Shown one piece after another: positions 30,301 through 42,300 of a DNA stretch of 64,000 nt (position 1 is the first letter of the stretch; each line of letters begins with the position of its first letter). The translations under genes were made by a program, and so were the position numbers. The notes beneath the pieces were generated by a model that ran no database searches, was not told the origin of the DNA, and worked only from the letters and a program-made list of their open reading frames with translations. Origin of the DNA: Eopsaltria australis (lineage: Eukaryota > Chordata > Aves > Passeriformes > Petroicidae); NCBI GenBank assembly GCA_034509425.1, contig JAVTVJ010000994.1, positions 62,001-126,000 of the forward strand, read 5' to 3'.

Positions 30301-33300
30301 GTTTCTAATGCTGGGAAGTAAGAAAAAGCTAAATAAGTGTTTTGGACAAGCATATTTTCTTTGGGATCTTTGACGAGCATATGTGATGTAGAACTGCATG
30401 TAAAAATGTTTGTGTGCATGGAGAAAAGCTCGTACTGTGGAAAAACTGCTTTTTAAATAACTGTGTGCCAAAACCTCTGTGTTCTGAGCAAAGTGCAACT
30501 GTTGTTTAACTTGTAGAATGTAGTTTGAAGTTGATTTTATTTCTTTTAACTGCCTGAAAGCTGCACCAGGTCCTGAGACTGGAAATGTGACTCGTGTGGT
30601 GCTGTAATCTCACATTGTGCTTTGAGGTGCTCAGTCAGCTGTTCCTCACTCAGGGGCCCTGCATCGGGGCTGTGTTAATGACACACATTCCTAGTGCCTC
30701 CAGACTGCCTGCAAACCTGTGCTGCTCGTGCTTGTGATCCTGGGGACACACAGAGAACTGGTGTTCTTTTACTGACCAGCAAAACAGATCTCTGCTCTGT
30801 GAAATGAGGTTCTGCTGTACTTGTCACAAGGGGCTTTGCTCATTAGGAACTAAACTCCACACAGGGCAGTATTCCTCCAAGTATTAGTCATGCCAAAGAC
30901 ATCAAAGTTTAATGGTACACCAAATGAAACTGCAGCTGTGTGGAGAACTTAGGTCTTGTTTGTCAGAGTGATTTAAAAAAAAAGGTATTTGTAATTTACT
31001 TATTTATTGTTACAAACACATTACAGTGTGTGTTGATCTTCTGGGTTCTTACACAATCTAAATCCCAATCAAGTTTTGCATCCTAAGTGTTGGATTGACT
31101 TCCCAGAGGGGCCACTGTGTGCTCTGTTCTTAAAGATAATGTCTTGCCTGGAGCTCTAGTGCTGGTCTGTAAGAACAGATTCCAAGTAAGAACATACCAC
31201 ACTCCTTGGCGCTACAGGCTTTGAAGCTTGTGTTTCATATATAAGTGTATAAATTCTTTTTCTCTGGTTTGTTACTTGGCCCTGAGATAATTCTTGGACT
31301 GAGAATTAAGAGCAGCAAATGCACTGGCAGAGTTCGTCTTTTTTCTTAGTAGAAAACAAAGAAGTTTTTCACAGGGAAATCTCTGAAGTTTCTAACTTGT
31401 AAATATTTGTTTACCAACGTTGCAGAGTTTATGGCAAAAGTATTAAATTGGTGAATCAGTGCAGAGGAGAACCTGACTTTTGCCATTAATAAGGTGCAGT
31501 AAAGCACTTAAGTCTCCTGCAGATTTTCATTTTTCCATGAGTGGATAAAAGGCTGCATTTGTCTGGAAATGCTGTCTGGATAAACTGATGGTTTTCATGG
31601 CTTCCTTAGGGCTGTAGGACTTGTGACCAGAGGAATGTGGGACAGCAGAGTAAAGCAAAGCACACTTGCCACGTTAGGTTTCCTGTCCCTGTGCTGTGGA
31701 ACGTGGGCCAAGTGTGAACTGTTGGTGTTGATCCCAGGCCCTGTGCAAGGACAGTGAAAACTTAAACTACAGTGAAGGCTCCTGTCTGTCCTGCTGCACT
31801 TGGAGCCATCTTAACTTGCCTCCAGAGCTCTCAGGGAATGCAGGGACATGTGGAAGGTGGGGTGGTGGATGATCCTGTGCTGTCCCACTGGGGATTGTTT
31901 TAATGGACTGGAAGTCATGGCTGTCGTAAGTGTTTAACCCGAGATCTCCCACCTGTGATGAAGCTTCCTGCTGACAAACAGCCTGGACACCTGAACTCAC
32001 TCTGGGTACTGCTCTGCAGATCCCGTTAATGCCAGTGATCTCCCGATGAAATTGTGGAAAACAGCACTGAAGGAAATGCTATCAACACCAGTAAAATTAA
32101 TGGGAATGAATTGGGAGTGAATCAGTTTCGCTGAAGAACTCAGCTTGGTTGTTCCACTGTCCCACTCCAGAGCACTGTGTTCAGCCTGTCTTTGTATTGC
32201 TGGAGTGTTCAGACAAAATCGGCTCCTCACTGAAGTAGTTACCCTAAAGAGGCTGGAAAAGCTTTTCTTTTTCAGTTAATTTATGGGGAGAATAAAAAAC
32301 AACCAAGCATAAACAAAACAAAAAATCCCCCAATTCTGGGTTTATTTAGAGGAGCTGAAATGTAAAACTTCATAAATGTGTCCTGATGAGTGACAGTAAC
32401 ATATAACTAGAGAAGTAACCCTGCTGGAACATGGAAAACCTGGCATTTTCTGTAATGAAAGTACTTGAATTGCAGGTGCATCCTGCACCAGGAAGCTGCA
32501 GTTCTCATTCCAGAGCTGGGAGCTGCATCTCAGCCCCTTGGGAAGAGCAGGGACAGCTCATGCTTCAAGTGCATGGTGATCCAAGAAGACGCTTTTATTA
32601 GAGAAGTTTTTTGTGTCCTTTGCCTGTGGCCATCAGTGCCTGTCCAGGTGACTGCAGAGCTTGTGGCATAAACTGGATTATTCCAGCCTTGTCATTTAAT
32701 TGACCCTTTCTTCCTGGGTTGGGAACCTTGATTTTTTGAGTCTTTTTTTCTGCTCTGTGACTTTTTAGGGAAGAGAAGTGAGATCCACTCATGGAATTTG
32801 CAAGTTGGCAGTGAAATATTTTGTCTGATACAACAAAAGCTGTATTTCAAATCCACTTTGCATTACTTTTTTTTTTTTTCTTTTGAAGGTAATGTAAAAT
32901 AAATTTGTCACCCGTGCTTGGGGTGTATCATGTACACAGTGGTTTATTAGAGCATAACGAGCTGCAAATACATTATTCTGCTTTGGAAAGCACATGGAAT
33001 GTGTGAGGCATATTACAGGGAAAAGGCTGGTCTGTCTTCATGGATTAAATATCCCATGTGGAATGTTGAAAGGTCAAGTCTAAGCATGGACAAAGCAAAG
33101 AATATGCAATGAAGTGTGACACTTGTGCGTCAAGTGTACAGAAGTGGTTAAACATGCTCTGGACAGTTCAGGGGTTGGATTTGGAAGGAATTAGGACATG
33201 TCAGTGCTGGAGTTTGAAGTCTCTCTCTGAAGTGAGCTGTTGTTTTGCAAATGCAACCAGCAGCAGGAACATCCCTGGTACCCCTGGAGAGGGGTGCAGG

Positions 33301-36300
33301 CCCAGAGTCCCAGGCAGAGCCGTGCCCGTTCCCCAGGTTCATTCTGTGCTTCACTCAGCTTTTCACACATCACAGGGCAGGGCTGGCTTCTCTGAAGGGT
33401 CAATCAGCTGCTCTTCAGTGTGTAGGAAACTGCAATTTCTAAAGCACCAGTTGCTATTTTAATACCAGTGAGAGCCCTGTTCTGGCTTGTTCTGCTTTGA
33501 AATCCTGCCTGGCAAAGGACTCCTGCCCCCTCTGCCATGGAGAGGGAAAGTTCTTGGGAATGCCCCCATGGAGCCAACTCCTTCCAGCAGCTGGAGCAGT
33601 GCAGTTTGCATAGACACAGGAGCAGAAGGTTATTTTTTTTTTATCTCAGCCATCTAATCTGTAGCTAGCCAAAAGCAGCAACTAAACTAGTTTATCTAAA
33701 CTTGGACAGCACAAGATTAATGCTTAAACTTGCTTGCAGGAGTTGAAAACCGGTTTCTGTTGCCATTAGTTGGTTGGAAGGGAAAACAGAGTTGCCGTTA
33801 TTTTTGGATATGCAAAACAGTTTTGATTTTATTTCTTGCAAACTATAGGACTCCAAGCCCCCTGATACTTGATCAGAACTACATAAACACCAAAAACCAA
33901 GTAATCAAAGCAGAAAGGAGGGTACTGAAGGAGTTGGGATTTTGTGTTCATGTCAAGCATCCTCATAAGGTGAGTTCTCAGCAATAATGTAATTGTAATT
34001 CTTGCTCTACCTTGGTGGCATCACTGGGAGCTGTGGAACAAGAAACACAGGTGTCAGGATGACCTGAATTCTTCTCCTTATTCCTCTGTAGTTATTAATG
34101 TTTTTGCTGCAGTAGTTGGGCAAACAGCCATATTGACTGTGATAAAAGTCACTGCCCTGGAAAAGGGTAAAGGCTGGTTTGAAAATCATGGAAAAGTAGT
34201 GAAATAAAGAATTGTCTGAACGTGATTGGGTGGCATGAGAGCTTGGAGTGTGTGCTTGGAGAGGAGCCCCGTTGTTTGGGCATACTGGTTGATTTTATTT
34301 TTACATGTGTATATATTTACTTGCTTACTCCTGCTTTGTGTGTTGAAACTGAGTCTTTTTTCTCTTTCCCCCCTTCCTTATTCCTCAGATCATTGTTATG
34401 TATTTACAAGTCCTAGAATGTGAACGTAATCAAACCCTGGTACAGACAGCCTGGTAAGTTGCTATTTTCCATTTTTTTCCTAGCCAGGAAAATAGTAGCA
34501 GAAATAACAAGCCTGCCGATCCCTATGTAAAGCAATGAGCTGTAAGTGACCACCCAAACACATTTGGACAATCGCGGGTGCTTGTTTCTGCTTACTATTT
34601 TCATGGCCTGATTCCAGCGTAGCGATGGAGAACTCAATTTAACTTTGTTCTTTTTTCTACTCTTTGATTGAAGGGTAGTCCCTGCTGGTAAGTCATAGAG
34701 CTCTGCCCTCTGCACCTCAGCCCATGACCTGGGGATGGCTGCTTTGGCTGCCCTTCTCTCCAGCCAAGCCAGTGCAAGCCTCAGCGAGTTCACTGCCGTC
34801 ACCCAAAGCCATCGGGCAGCACCTCCTAGTTCTGTCCTGGCGCCAGGATTTGTATATTTGGTTCTAGAAGTAACTGTTACAACTGTTTCTCGATGTCTTT
34901 GTTGCCTACCTGCTGTATGTTAAAGGACACGTGGGGGAAGATTCTGCAGGCAATTCTTTAGTTGGTTTAACGTTGAAACTGGAGTTAAGCAGAGGGTGAC
35001 AGTGCATGCAGCATGTTCACTTAGCAGCCAGGCTGGGCATGGGGGTGTAGAGTCCTCACTGACTGACTGCTGTTCTGTCTCCCATATTGGGAATTCAGAA
35101 ATCCATGGAGCTCTGCTGCTCACTGCATCTCTGGGCGTGTGTTGCTTGGCAGTGCCAGCCCTGTGCAGGAGCAGGAGCTCAGGAAAGTGGGGGCCCAGTC
35201 CTAACTCACAGGTGTTTTCCAGCACTCAGTGTGCAAATGGGATGCATCTCCTGGATGAAGTAACTCAAAGTACACAAAATTTAAATGCAGTCAGAGTTTT
35301 ATGAACTCTGTGGGTTGCCCGTAGCCTCTGGAAAATGGTAGTTTGAAAATACATCTTGCTGTCCTGATGGCACTTGAGTTCTACATTGATTTTTAAATAC
35401 AAACCCATTAGTGTTTAAGACAATCAGGTGGCCAGATGCAGAGTACTTGTTAAATATAACTCAGTGGACACTTCCCAGGGTAGCTTAACCTAGGAAGTGG
35501 CCATTCCACACCACCTGAATTTCCTGCTACACTTTATTGCCCTGGGGTCTAAACCAGTGGCAGTGGTGCCAACTGTTACAGAGTGACACATGTAAACATC
35601 CAACACAGCCCGAAAGAAATCACATCTTTAATAGAACAACAGAAAAAATAATAAAGTCAATTGAGTCTCCAGTATTGTTATCCTCTAAAAGAAAAGCAGA
35701 CTGGAGCTCCAACCTGTGCTGCTTTGTTTTTTAGGAATTACATGAACGACAGCCTCCGGACGAATGTGTTTGTTCGCTTCCAGCCGGAGACCATCGCGTG
35801 TGCATGCATTTACCTCGCTGCCAGAGCCCTGCAGGTGAGCCCTGCCTGCACTCAGCTCTGCCTGCCAGTGCTGCTGCTCTGATTTCAGGGAAATTCATGG
35901 AAATATTTCAGCAAAACCTGGCCTGAAGTATTCATTAAACTTCTCCTTGTTTGATTTTCAGATCCCGCTGCCGACCCGTCCCCACTGGTTCCTTCTCTTT
36001 GGCACCACGGAAGAGGAGATTCAGGAGATCTGCTTAACAACTCTGAAGCTTTATACCAGAAAGAAGGTGAGTTTGACTTGTGTTTTCCTGCTGGGTGCTC
36101 AGTGCAGCTTGAGCTGAATTATGGTTGTCCAGAAAAGTTTGGGAATGCCTAATACAGATATACTAATGGGAGAAGCTCCTCTAAGGAGAGAGCAAATTCT
36201 AGAAGTTACATTATGGGGCAGATCATTAAAAGCCAACTCAGTATTTTTTCAGAAATTAAATGAAAATATGAATTGCATCAGTTCAGCTTCTTACCTGGTT

Positions 36301-39300
36301 GTTACTTCCACAGCCCAATTACGAATTTCTGGATAAAGAAGTAGAAAAGAGGAAAATGGCACTACAGGAGGCAAAACTGAAGGCAAAAGGTTTAAATCCA
36401 GATGGAACTCCGGCACTCTCAACACTGGGTGGCTTTTCTCCTGCATCCAAACCATGTAAGTTTGTTTTCTGAACAGAAGCTTGTATAATACTGTGTGATG
36501 AGTATTTGTGTAAAAATAAAGTAGGTTTGCTTTTTGAGCTGTTAGACAGTTCAGGCCTTCTCACAGAATAAAGCAGCAAGGTAAATCTTTGATTTTAAAA
36601 TCTGCATTAAAAAAACGTCTCAAAACCTTGAAGCCAGATTAGAGGGAAAAGGGATGCTTTATTCCATATTTCCCTAGATAATATATCACTATATATTAAT
36701 GATATGCACCCTTAAGAGAATGAGGCAATGAAGTATGAGTTGCTGTATGTGAAGAGGGGCTTTCTGGATTTAATTTGCAGGTGCTGCAGTAGCCTTCATG
36801 GCCCGTTTGCAGTGGGTATCTGTGAAAATTCCTTCCCCTGGTTGCTTTTAATGTACTTGGCAACTGTTGGGTGCAGTGAGGGCAGACAGCTGGTGGGCAG
36901 GAAATGGAGGAGGGACAGGCCCAGCACTGCCTTGGCACCATAGGGAACTGGCCAGTCGGTCTGGACTCTCATGGTTTCTCCTGAAGAGTTCTGAGTTGTC
37001 AGAGGTCTTTGGGCTGGGCAGTGTGAATTTCTCACAGAACAAGGGAAGTGTTTAATTTCTGTGAGCAGGGGAGTTGAGGTTGAAGAGTTTGAGAGCAGCA
37101 GCTCTGGTGGGCTTTAAAAGCCCTTCCACAAAAGGTGAATCCATCTCTGGGCTGTACCAACTGTCTAAGGACAGATGGACTTCTTAACTAGATAATTTTA
37201 TTTGTTATATTAGTGCCATTAAGGTAAAGATGAAATCTGTAATTTTGCTGGTCAAGCATAATCCTTTCTGTAGCATTGGAAATAAATGCCAAGGCTACAA
37301 GTTCTGTATTGAGGGGCACAAGGGCAGCTTTTATTTTGTACCTTTTGGCCCCAGGTGAGCCTGGCTGTGTGCTCTGAAGGTCCCAGTGCTGTTGCTCCTT
37401 CATGGGCAGAGGGTTTCCCCATGAATATCCCATTCCAGGAGTGAATATATATGGACAGATGGGATGAAATCATAGCTGTGGAGGTCATGTCTACACGTAG
37501 TGCGAATCCTGGTGAAGGTGTCTGAGGGATGTACAGTGTGTTTATGACAAAGGATGAATAAAGAGCTGATTTTGGATTGAAACTTAATTCTTAGCTTCCC
37601 CAAGAGAAGTAAAAGCTGAGGAGAAATCTCCAGTGTCTGTGAATACCAAAACCATTAAAAAGGAGCCAGAAGAGAGGCAGCAAACGTCGAAGAGCCCTTA
37701 CAACGGGTAGGTAAAAGTCCCCTCCTGATAAGAGAACCCTTCAGTAGAAATGCTTTCAGCTGAAGTGCAGAGAGCTCCTCCTGAGCCCCTGCATGGTGTG
37801 AGCAGTGCCTGGAGTGGCTGATGGTGTTGGTTTGTGCCCTGCAGGCTGAGGAAGGAGAGCAAGAGGAGCCGCAGCAGCCGCAGCGCCAGCCGGTCCCACT
37901 CCCGCACCAAGTCCCGCTCCCGCTCCCACAGCCCCCGCAGGCAGTGAGTGCCCTGGGCTGGGCTGGGCTGGGGGGGGGGCTGTGGGCTTTGGCACACTCA
38001 GCCCTGTAAATACGAGGTGCTACAGCAGGGCTTTCCACTCCTCAGTGCTGGCCAGCAAAAGGGGGAGGCTCAGCCTGACTGCAGGCTCTCAGTTCTGGGT
38101 GTGGAGCTGCTCTTTAGAGTTCAGGCTGTAAAATGGAAGCTTAAGCCTGTCCTAACTGCACTGCGCTGTACCTGAGGAGTCTGTGCTGGGCAGGAGTTAG
38201 GCTTCCCTTGTTAGTCTTCACAAGGATCCCATTACAAGTGAGAGCAGTCTCTGGGAGCACAGTGCCCTTGGAAGGGGAGAGAAGTGCTGCAGGTGTGGCC
38301 ATGCTGCCTGGTGCAGGGCCTGGCTCTTCAGGACTCTGCCCCTGTTCTGGGGTGGTGTAGAGGTTTGGTTTGAAAACCAGGCAGAAACACCAATTTCATG
38401 TAGTGGTTTGAGTTCACCAATCCCAGCTTCTGGCCAAACACCAGCACACTTACCAGAATTTACCTGATTTTGCTGAGAGATTAGGAATAGGCAAAGCAGG
38501 CTCAAACTTTAAAGAATATAAAGAAAGTTTATTAACAGACCTAAAAAGAAGCAAGAACCAGAACAAAACCTTCAGCACACCCTTCCTCCCCTCACCTTTC
38601 CTTCTCTTTCTCACTGACAACACAAAAAGACAGCACTTCAACCTTTCACCCAGTTTACGACCTCTAAAATAGTCTTTTCTCAGCCCATTTAGGGCAAGAA
38701 GTTTTCTTTTCCTTTGCTGTGGAATTTTCCACAAGAAACAGTTTTCTCTTGGCTCCAGCCTCACAACAAGTGCAGGCAGAGGAAGGATTTCTTCCTCTTT
38801 CAGGAGGAAGAATTCTCCTTGTACCGTGGAAGTCCTTCCCACAGCTACAGTGGGCTATTGGGGTTCATGGGTTATACTCTGAAAGATGAGCTGTTGTACT
38901 GTAGCAGCAAAAAAATCCCCTTCTTCTGTTACTGCCAACCTAAGTCCTCCTTCACCATTCCCCAGAGCAAGGGACCACAGCTTCTTCTCTGTCTCTGCTT
39001 AGGCTTCTCATCAGGCTGCAATTATTTCAGTATCTACTTACCTCTACCTTTGGTAGAGGTGCCTTGGTTCACTGGCTGTAGTTAGAACATCAGCTCCCCC
39101 AATCTGGTAAAAATAACATTTTCAACTTGCAGCAGTCTGTTGCCAGAAGAATTAACTACCTTGTAGAACTCAGACGTAAATTTTCTGTCTTAGAGGCCAC
39201 CAAAACAGTCCAAGGACAGCTCACTGTAAATCCAACAGATTTCCCACCTGTATTCATCAAGGAGCTGTGGATTTTCTCTGCCATCAGCATAATTACAGTT

Positions 39301-42300
39301 GAATTATAAAAAACAGATGTAAGAAATACAAAAATTAAGTTGTAGCAGTAAGTTTGTGATTGATCATGCTGTTAAGAGTTCATAAAGCTGTGAAGTATTT
39401 TCAGTTTCATGAGCTGGACAGCACTGTGCAGTTTTCTAGTCAGGGAGTCCTTAATGTCCAGAGCCATCAGGACAATGGATTTAAAGCATCTTCTACATTT
39501 TAAGCATATGAAGGCAAAGTCTTGAATTTTCAGTAATTTATTGTACAAAAACTGACAAAGATCTAATGCAAAGATTAACTTCCAAGTCTAACAAATAAAT
39601 CTTGAATTAAATGTTAAGGGAAAAGGAAATATAGACTGATTTATGTTCTCCAAAAGGAAGGTGTCAGAATGCCCTTTGGTAATGGAATTTCCTCAGCCTG
39701 TAGACATTTCTGCACAGAATTCATCAAACATGACAAGCAGCCCATCTGTCCAGTGCTGGTCTCAGCTTCACTTCTTGGGATATGGGATTTCTGGATAAAG
39801 AGCATTGTTTTCCAGAACTGAATCCCATACTGCTTCATCAGAGCATTGCCACACACTTGTAGGAAATCCAGAAGCAGCGTGGCTGTCACATCTCCCAGAG
39901 GCTCCAGATTCAGAATCTGCACGAGCCAGCGCCATCCAGAGCTCAGACCGTGAGGATGTGCCCTTTGTTGCCATAAGGCCACCGGAGTTGGGTGATGGCA
40001 GCATAGAGACAAATCATTCCTGACATCCTTTTAAGAAAATGATCTTGTTCTTCCACCTTGGAATAATGAACTTGGTATCCAAGCATCCTCTGATACTCTT
40101 CCATAGGAGTCCCTTCTTCCCGAGCAGGGTAAAATGGCACAGGATATGGGCACTTCTTGTGCAGATGAGCTGAAAAGATGTCTCCGACTCCAGGGTGCAA
40201 TTCCCAGGTTACTGAGAGCACCACAGCAATTGGGAAAGCTAAATTGTGGTGGAAAGATACTTCTCCTTCCCTATGTCTCACAAACGTCTCTGCAAGTTTG
40301 TAACAAACTGCAGCCCCTGTAGGGGCTGAGTCACGGCCACCGTTTGCCCTTCAGTGTGCACACTTCCCAGAGAGCAGGTTATTGATCTTGTCAAGCGCCT
40401 CTCAGCTTGGAGCCTGATGTGCTAGAGATCTGGCTCACAGGGATCATAGCTGCTTTCTGCAAGTTTGTTTTTATCTTCTTCACCTCCCTTTGCAGTTTGC
40501 AATTTCACTGAGAGCAGCAATGCATTGCCCAGCAGCATCCTGAAGCTGCTGGTACCACTGCATGATACTTCCTTCCGTTTTAAATTGAAGTCCTTCCTTC
40601 TGTTGCTTTCCCCCTGGCTGCTGTGCAGGGGCAGGAGTTCTGATTCTTCATCTGCTCTTTCTTTATCTCTTTGTGCTCTTGTTTCTCTTCATCTTCCCTC
40701 TTTTTTTCTTGTAGAGCTGCAGTGATTTCCTGCTGCATGCTGGATCTCAACCCTCGCATCTCCTGCAGGGCTCATTCAGTGCCGGCCACATCTGCTTGAG
40801 TGGGGAAGCCCCTGTGACTCGTGGTGTGGATGAGTCCTGACACCAATCCACAGATCTGGTTGCCACGATTGCTGTAGGCAGACAGATCAATTCTGGGCAA
40901 GTCTTTGTGCCTGCAGTTGGGACCAGTCTGCTGGTTCAGTTGCTGCAGCTCCTCCTGGATGGAGTAAAGGCGGTGCAGTCTCTCCTGGCCCTCCTCCTTG
41001 TGCAAACGTTTCAGCTCTTCCTGGCACTGCCTCTGCTGCTCTGCCTCACAGTTTTAGGTTCAATATCTTTGCTCTGTGTCGGTGTTCTTCCTTTAACTTC
41101 TCTTGCTGCCCCTGAGCCTCCTTTGAGCTCTTCTCCATGACTTCTTGGAGCTCTTGGAATTCCTGATGCCCCTGTAGTTCCCTCAGTTCATCAAAGCACT
41201 TCAGCTGCTTGCTGGCCTGGGTACAGGCTGCCCTCACCATCTGTTCCTGCTCCTTCTGCCGCTGCTTCAGCCTCTTCTTTGCTCTTAGCCTGTGCAGCTC
41301 TTCAAACATCTGAGTGCAGCCTTCGACTGTTGCAGCTTTACATGGCAAAACTGCTGCAACAACTTCTTGATTTATTTCCAGGGGACTGAGATGATAATTT
41401 TCCTTGGTTTCACTGGGCTCTGTAGATGAAGGTGGTGAAGAGCTCCACTGGCTGCCAGGCAGGATCTTCTCTGCAGATGCCCGTTTTGGGAGGGGAGTGG
41501 ATGGGTTTGGGTGTTGAAATCCCAAAGGGATTTCTTGGGCTAATTGCCCACTGAGGCTGTCCAGCACCCAGCTGCAGTAAGGGGAGAGCTCAACAGGAGC
41601 CGCACGTCCTTCCAAGGCAGCCTCATCTCCTGCCAGCGGCTGCAGTAGCTCAGGCAGCCCTTGCTGGAGGTGCAGGGCGTGCAGAGTGTCCAGGCGGAGC
41701 TGCCACAACTCCATGGTGAGCCTCGCCCGGTGCAGGGGCTCCCTCGAGGTTGTTGGGGACACGAGGTAATGGCAGCTGTGCCCAAGGCAGGGAGGGGTGG
41801 AGGAGAGGCTTTGCTTCACAAACCTTCAGGGCAGCCGCAGCAGGGCCCTTGGAACAGTGAGCTGGGTCAGCAGGACCTCTCAGCAGGCAGGGAGTGTGAG
41901 ACTGCAGCGTAGCAAAATCCCTGAGCAGGGAGGGACAGGGCAGTGGCAGCTCGGCTCCCAGCAGGGCAGGGAGAGAGGGAAACTCAAAGCAGAAAGAAAA
42001 GCAACTCTGTGCTGGCTACAGCAGTGGCAGCGAGTTTCCTTCCCAAGCAGCAGCTCCAATCATCCTGCTCCGAATTCCAGAGAGAGAAGTGCCAGCAACT
42101 GCCCCAGCCTTGGCTTTGTCACCCCCCGTTCTGGCCTTATCTCTGCCCTCTGAGAGAAACTCCCCTTCTGGGCTGGCCACCTTTTGTTGTCTTACATACC
42201 CAGCTATTACAGTTCCTTAGCAACTTATGGGAGAAAAAATTCCTTAAGAAAAAACAAAGGGAAGAAATCCAAACCCCAGCAGATGGGAAGAGGGGAATGT

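Larger units (their letters stand above)
27875..33848 (+). other. CCNL1: CCNL1 intron 3 (6 kb)
   Basis: This is the longest CCNL1 intron. It is T-rich, free of recognisable CR1 ends and without another gene. It holds a C12-T11 run at 29554-29576 followed by the candidate poison exon at 29685-29757. Absence of transposons in a 6-kb intron fits regulatory constraint, though this is only suggestive. Confidence 0.75.
33970..37844 (+). other. CCNL1: CCNL1 introns 4 to 9
   Basis: Short to medium introns lie between the listed exons (33970-34388, 34454-35734, 35835-35961, 36067-36313, 36456-37594, 37707-37844). No clear transposon or nested gene was recognised. A possible 14-nt microexon at 34674-34687 is noted in the findings. 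Confidence 0.75.

Noticed and set aside
41046..41819. A functional minus-strand gene of 257 codons in CCNL1 intron 10
   Set aside because: It is only the N-terminal part of the GLE1 retrocopy; the following GLE1 segments are frameshifted.
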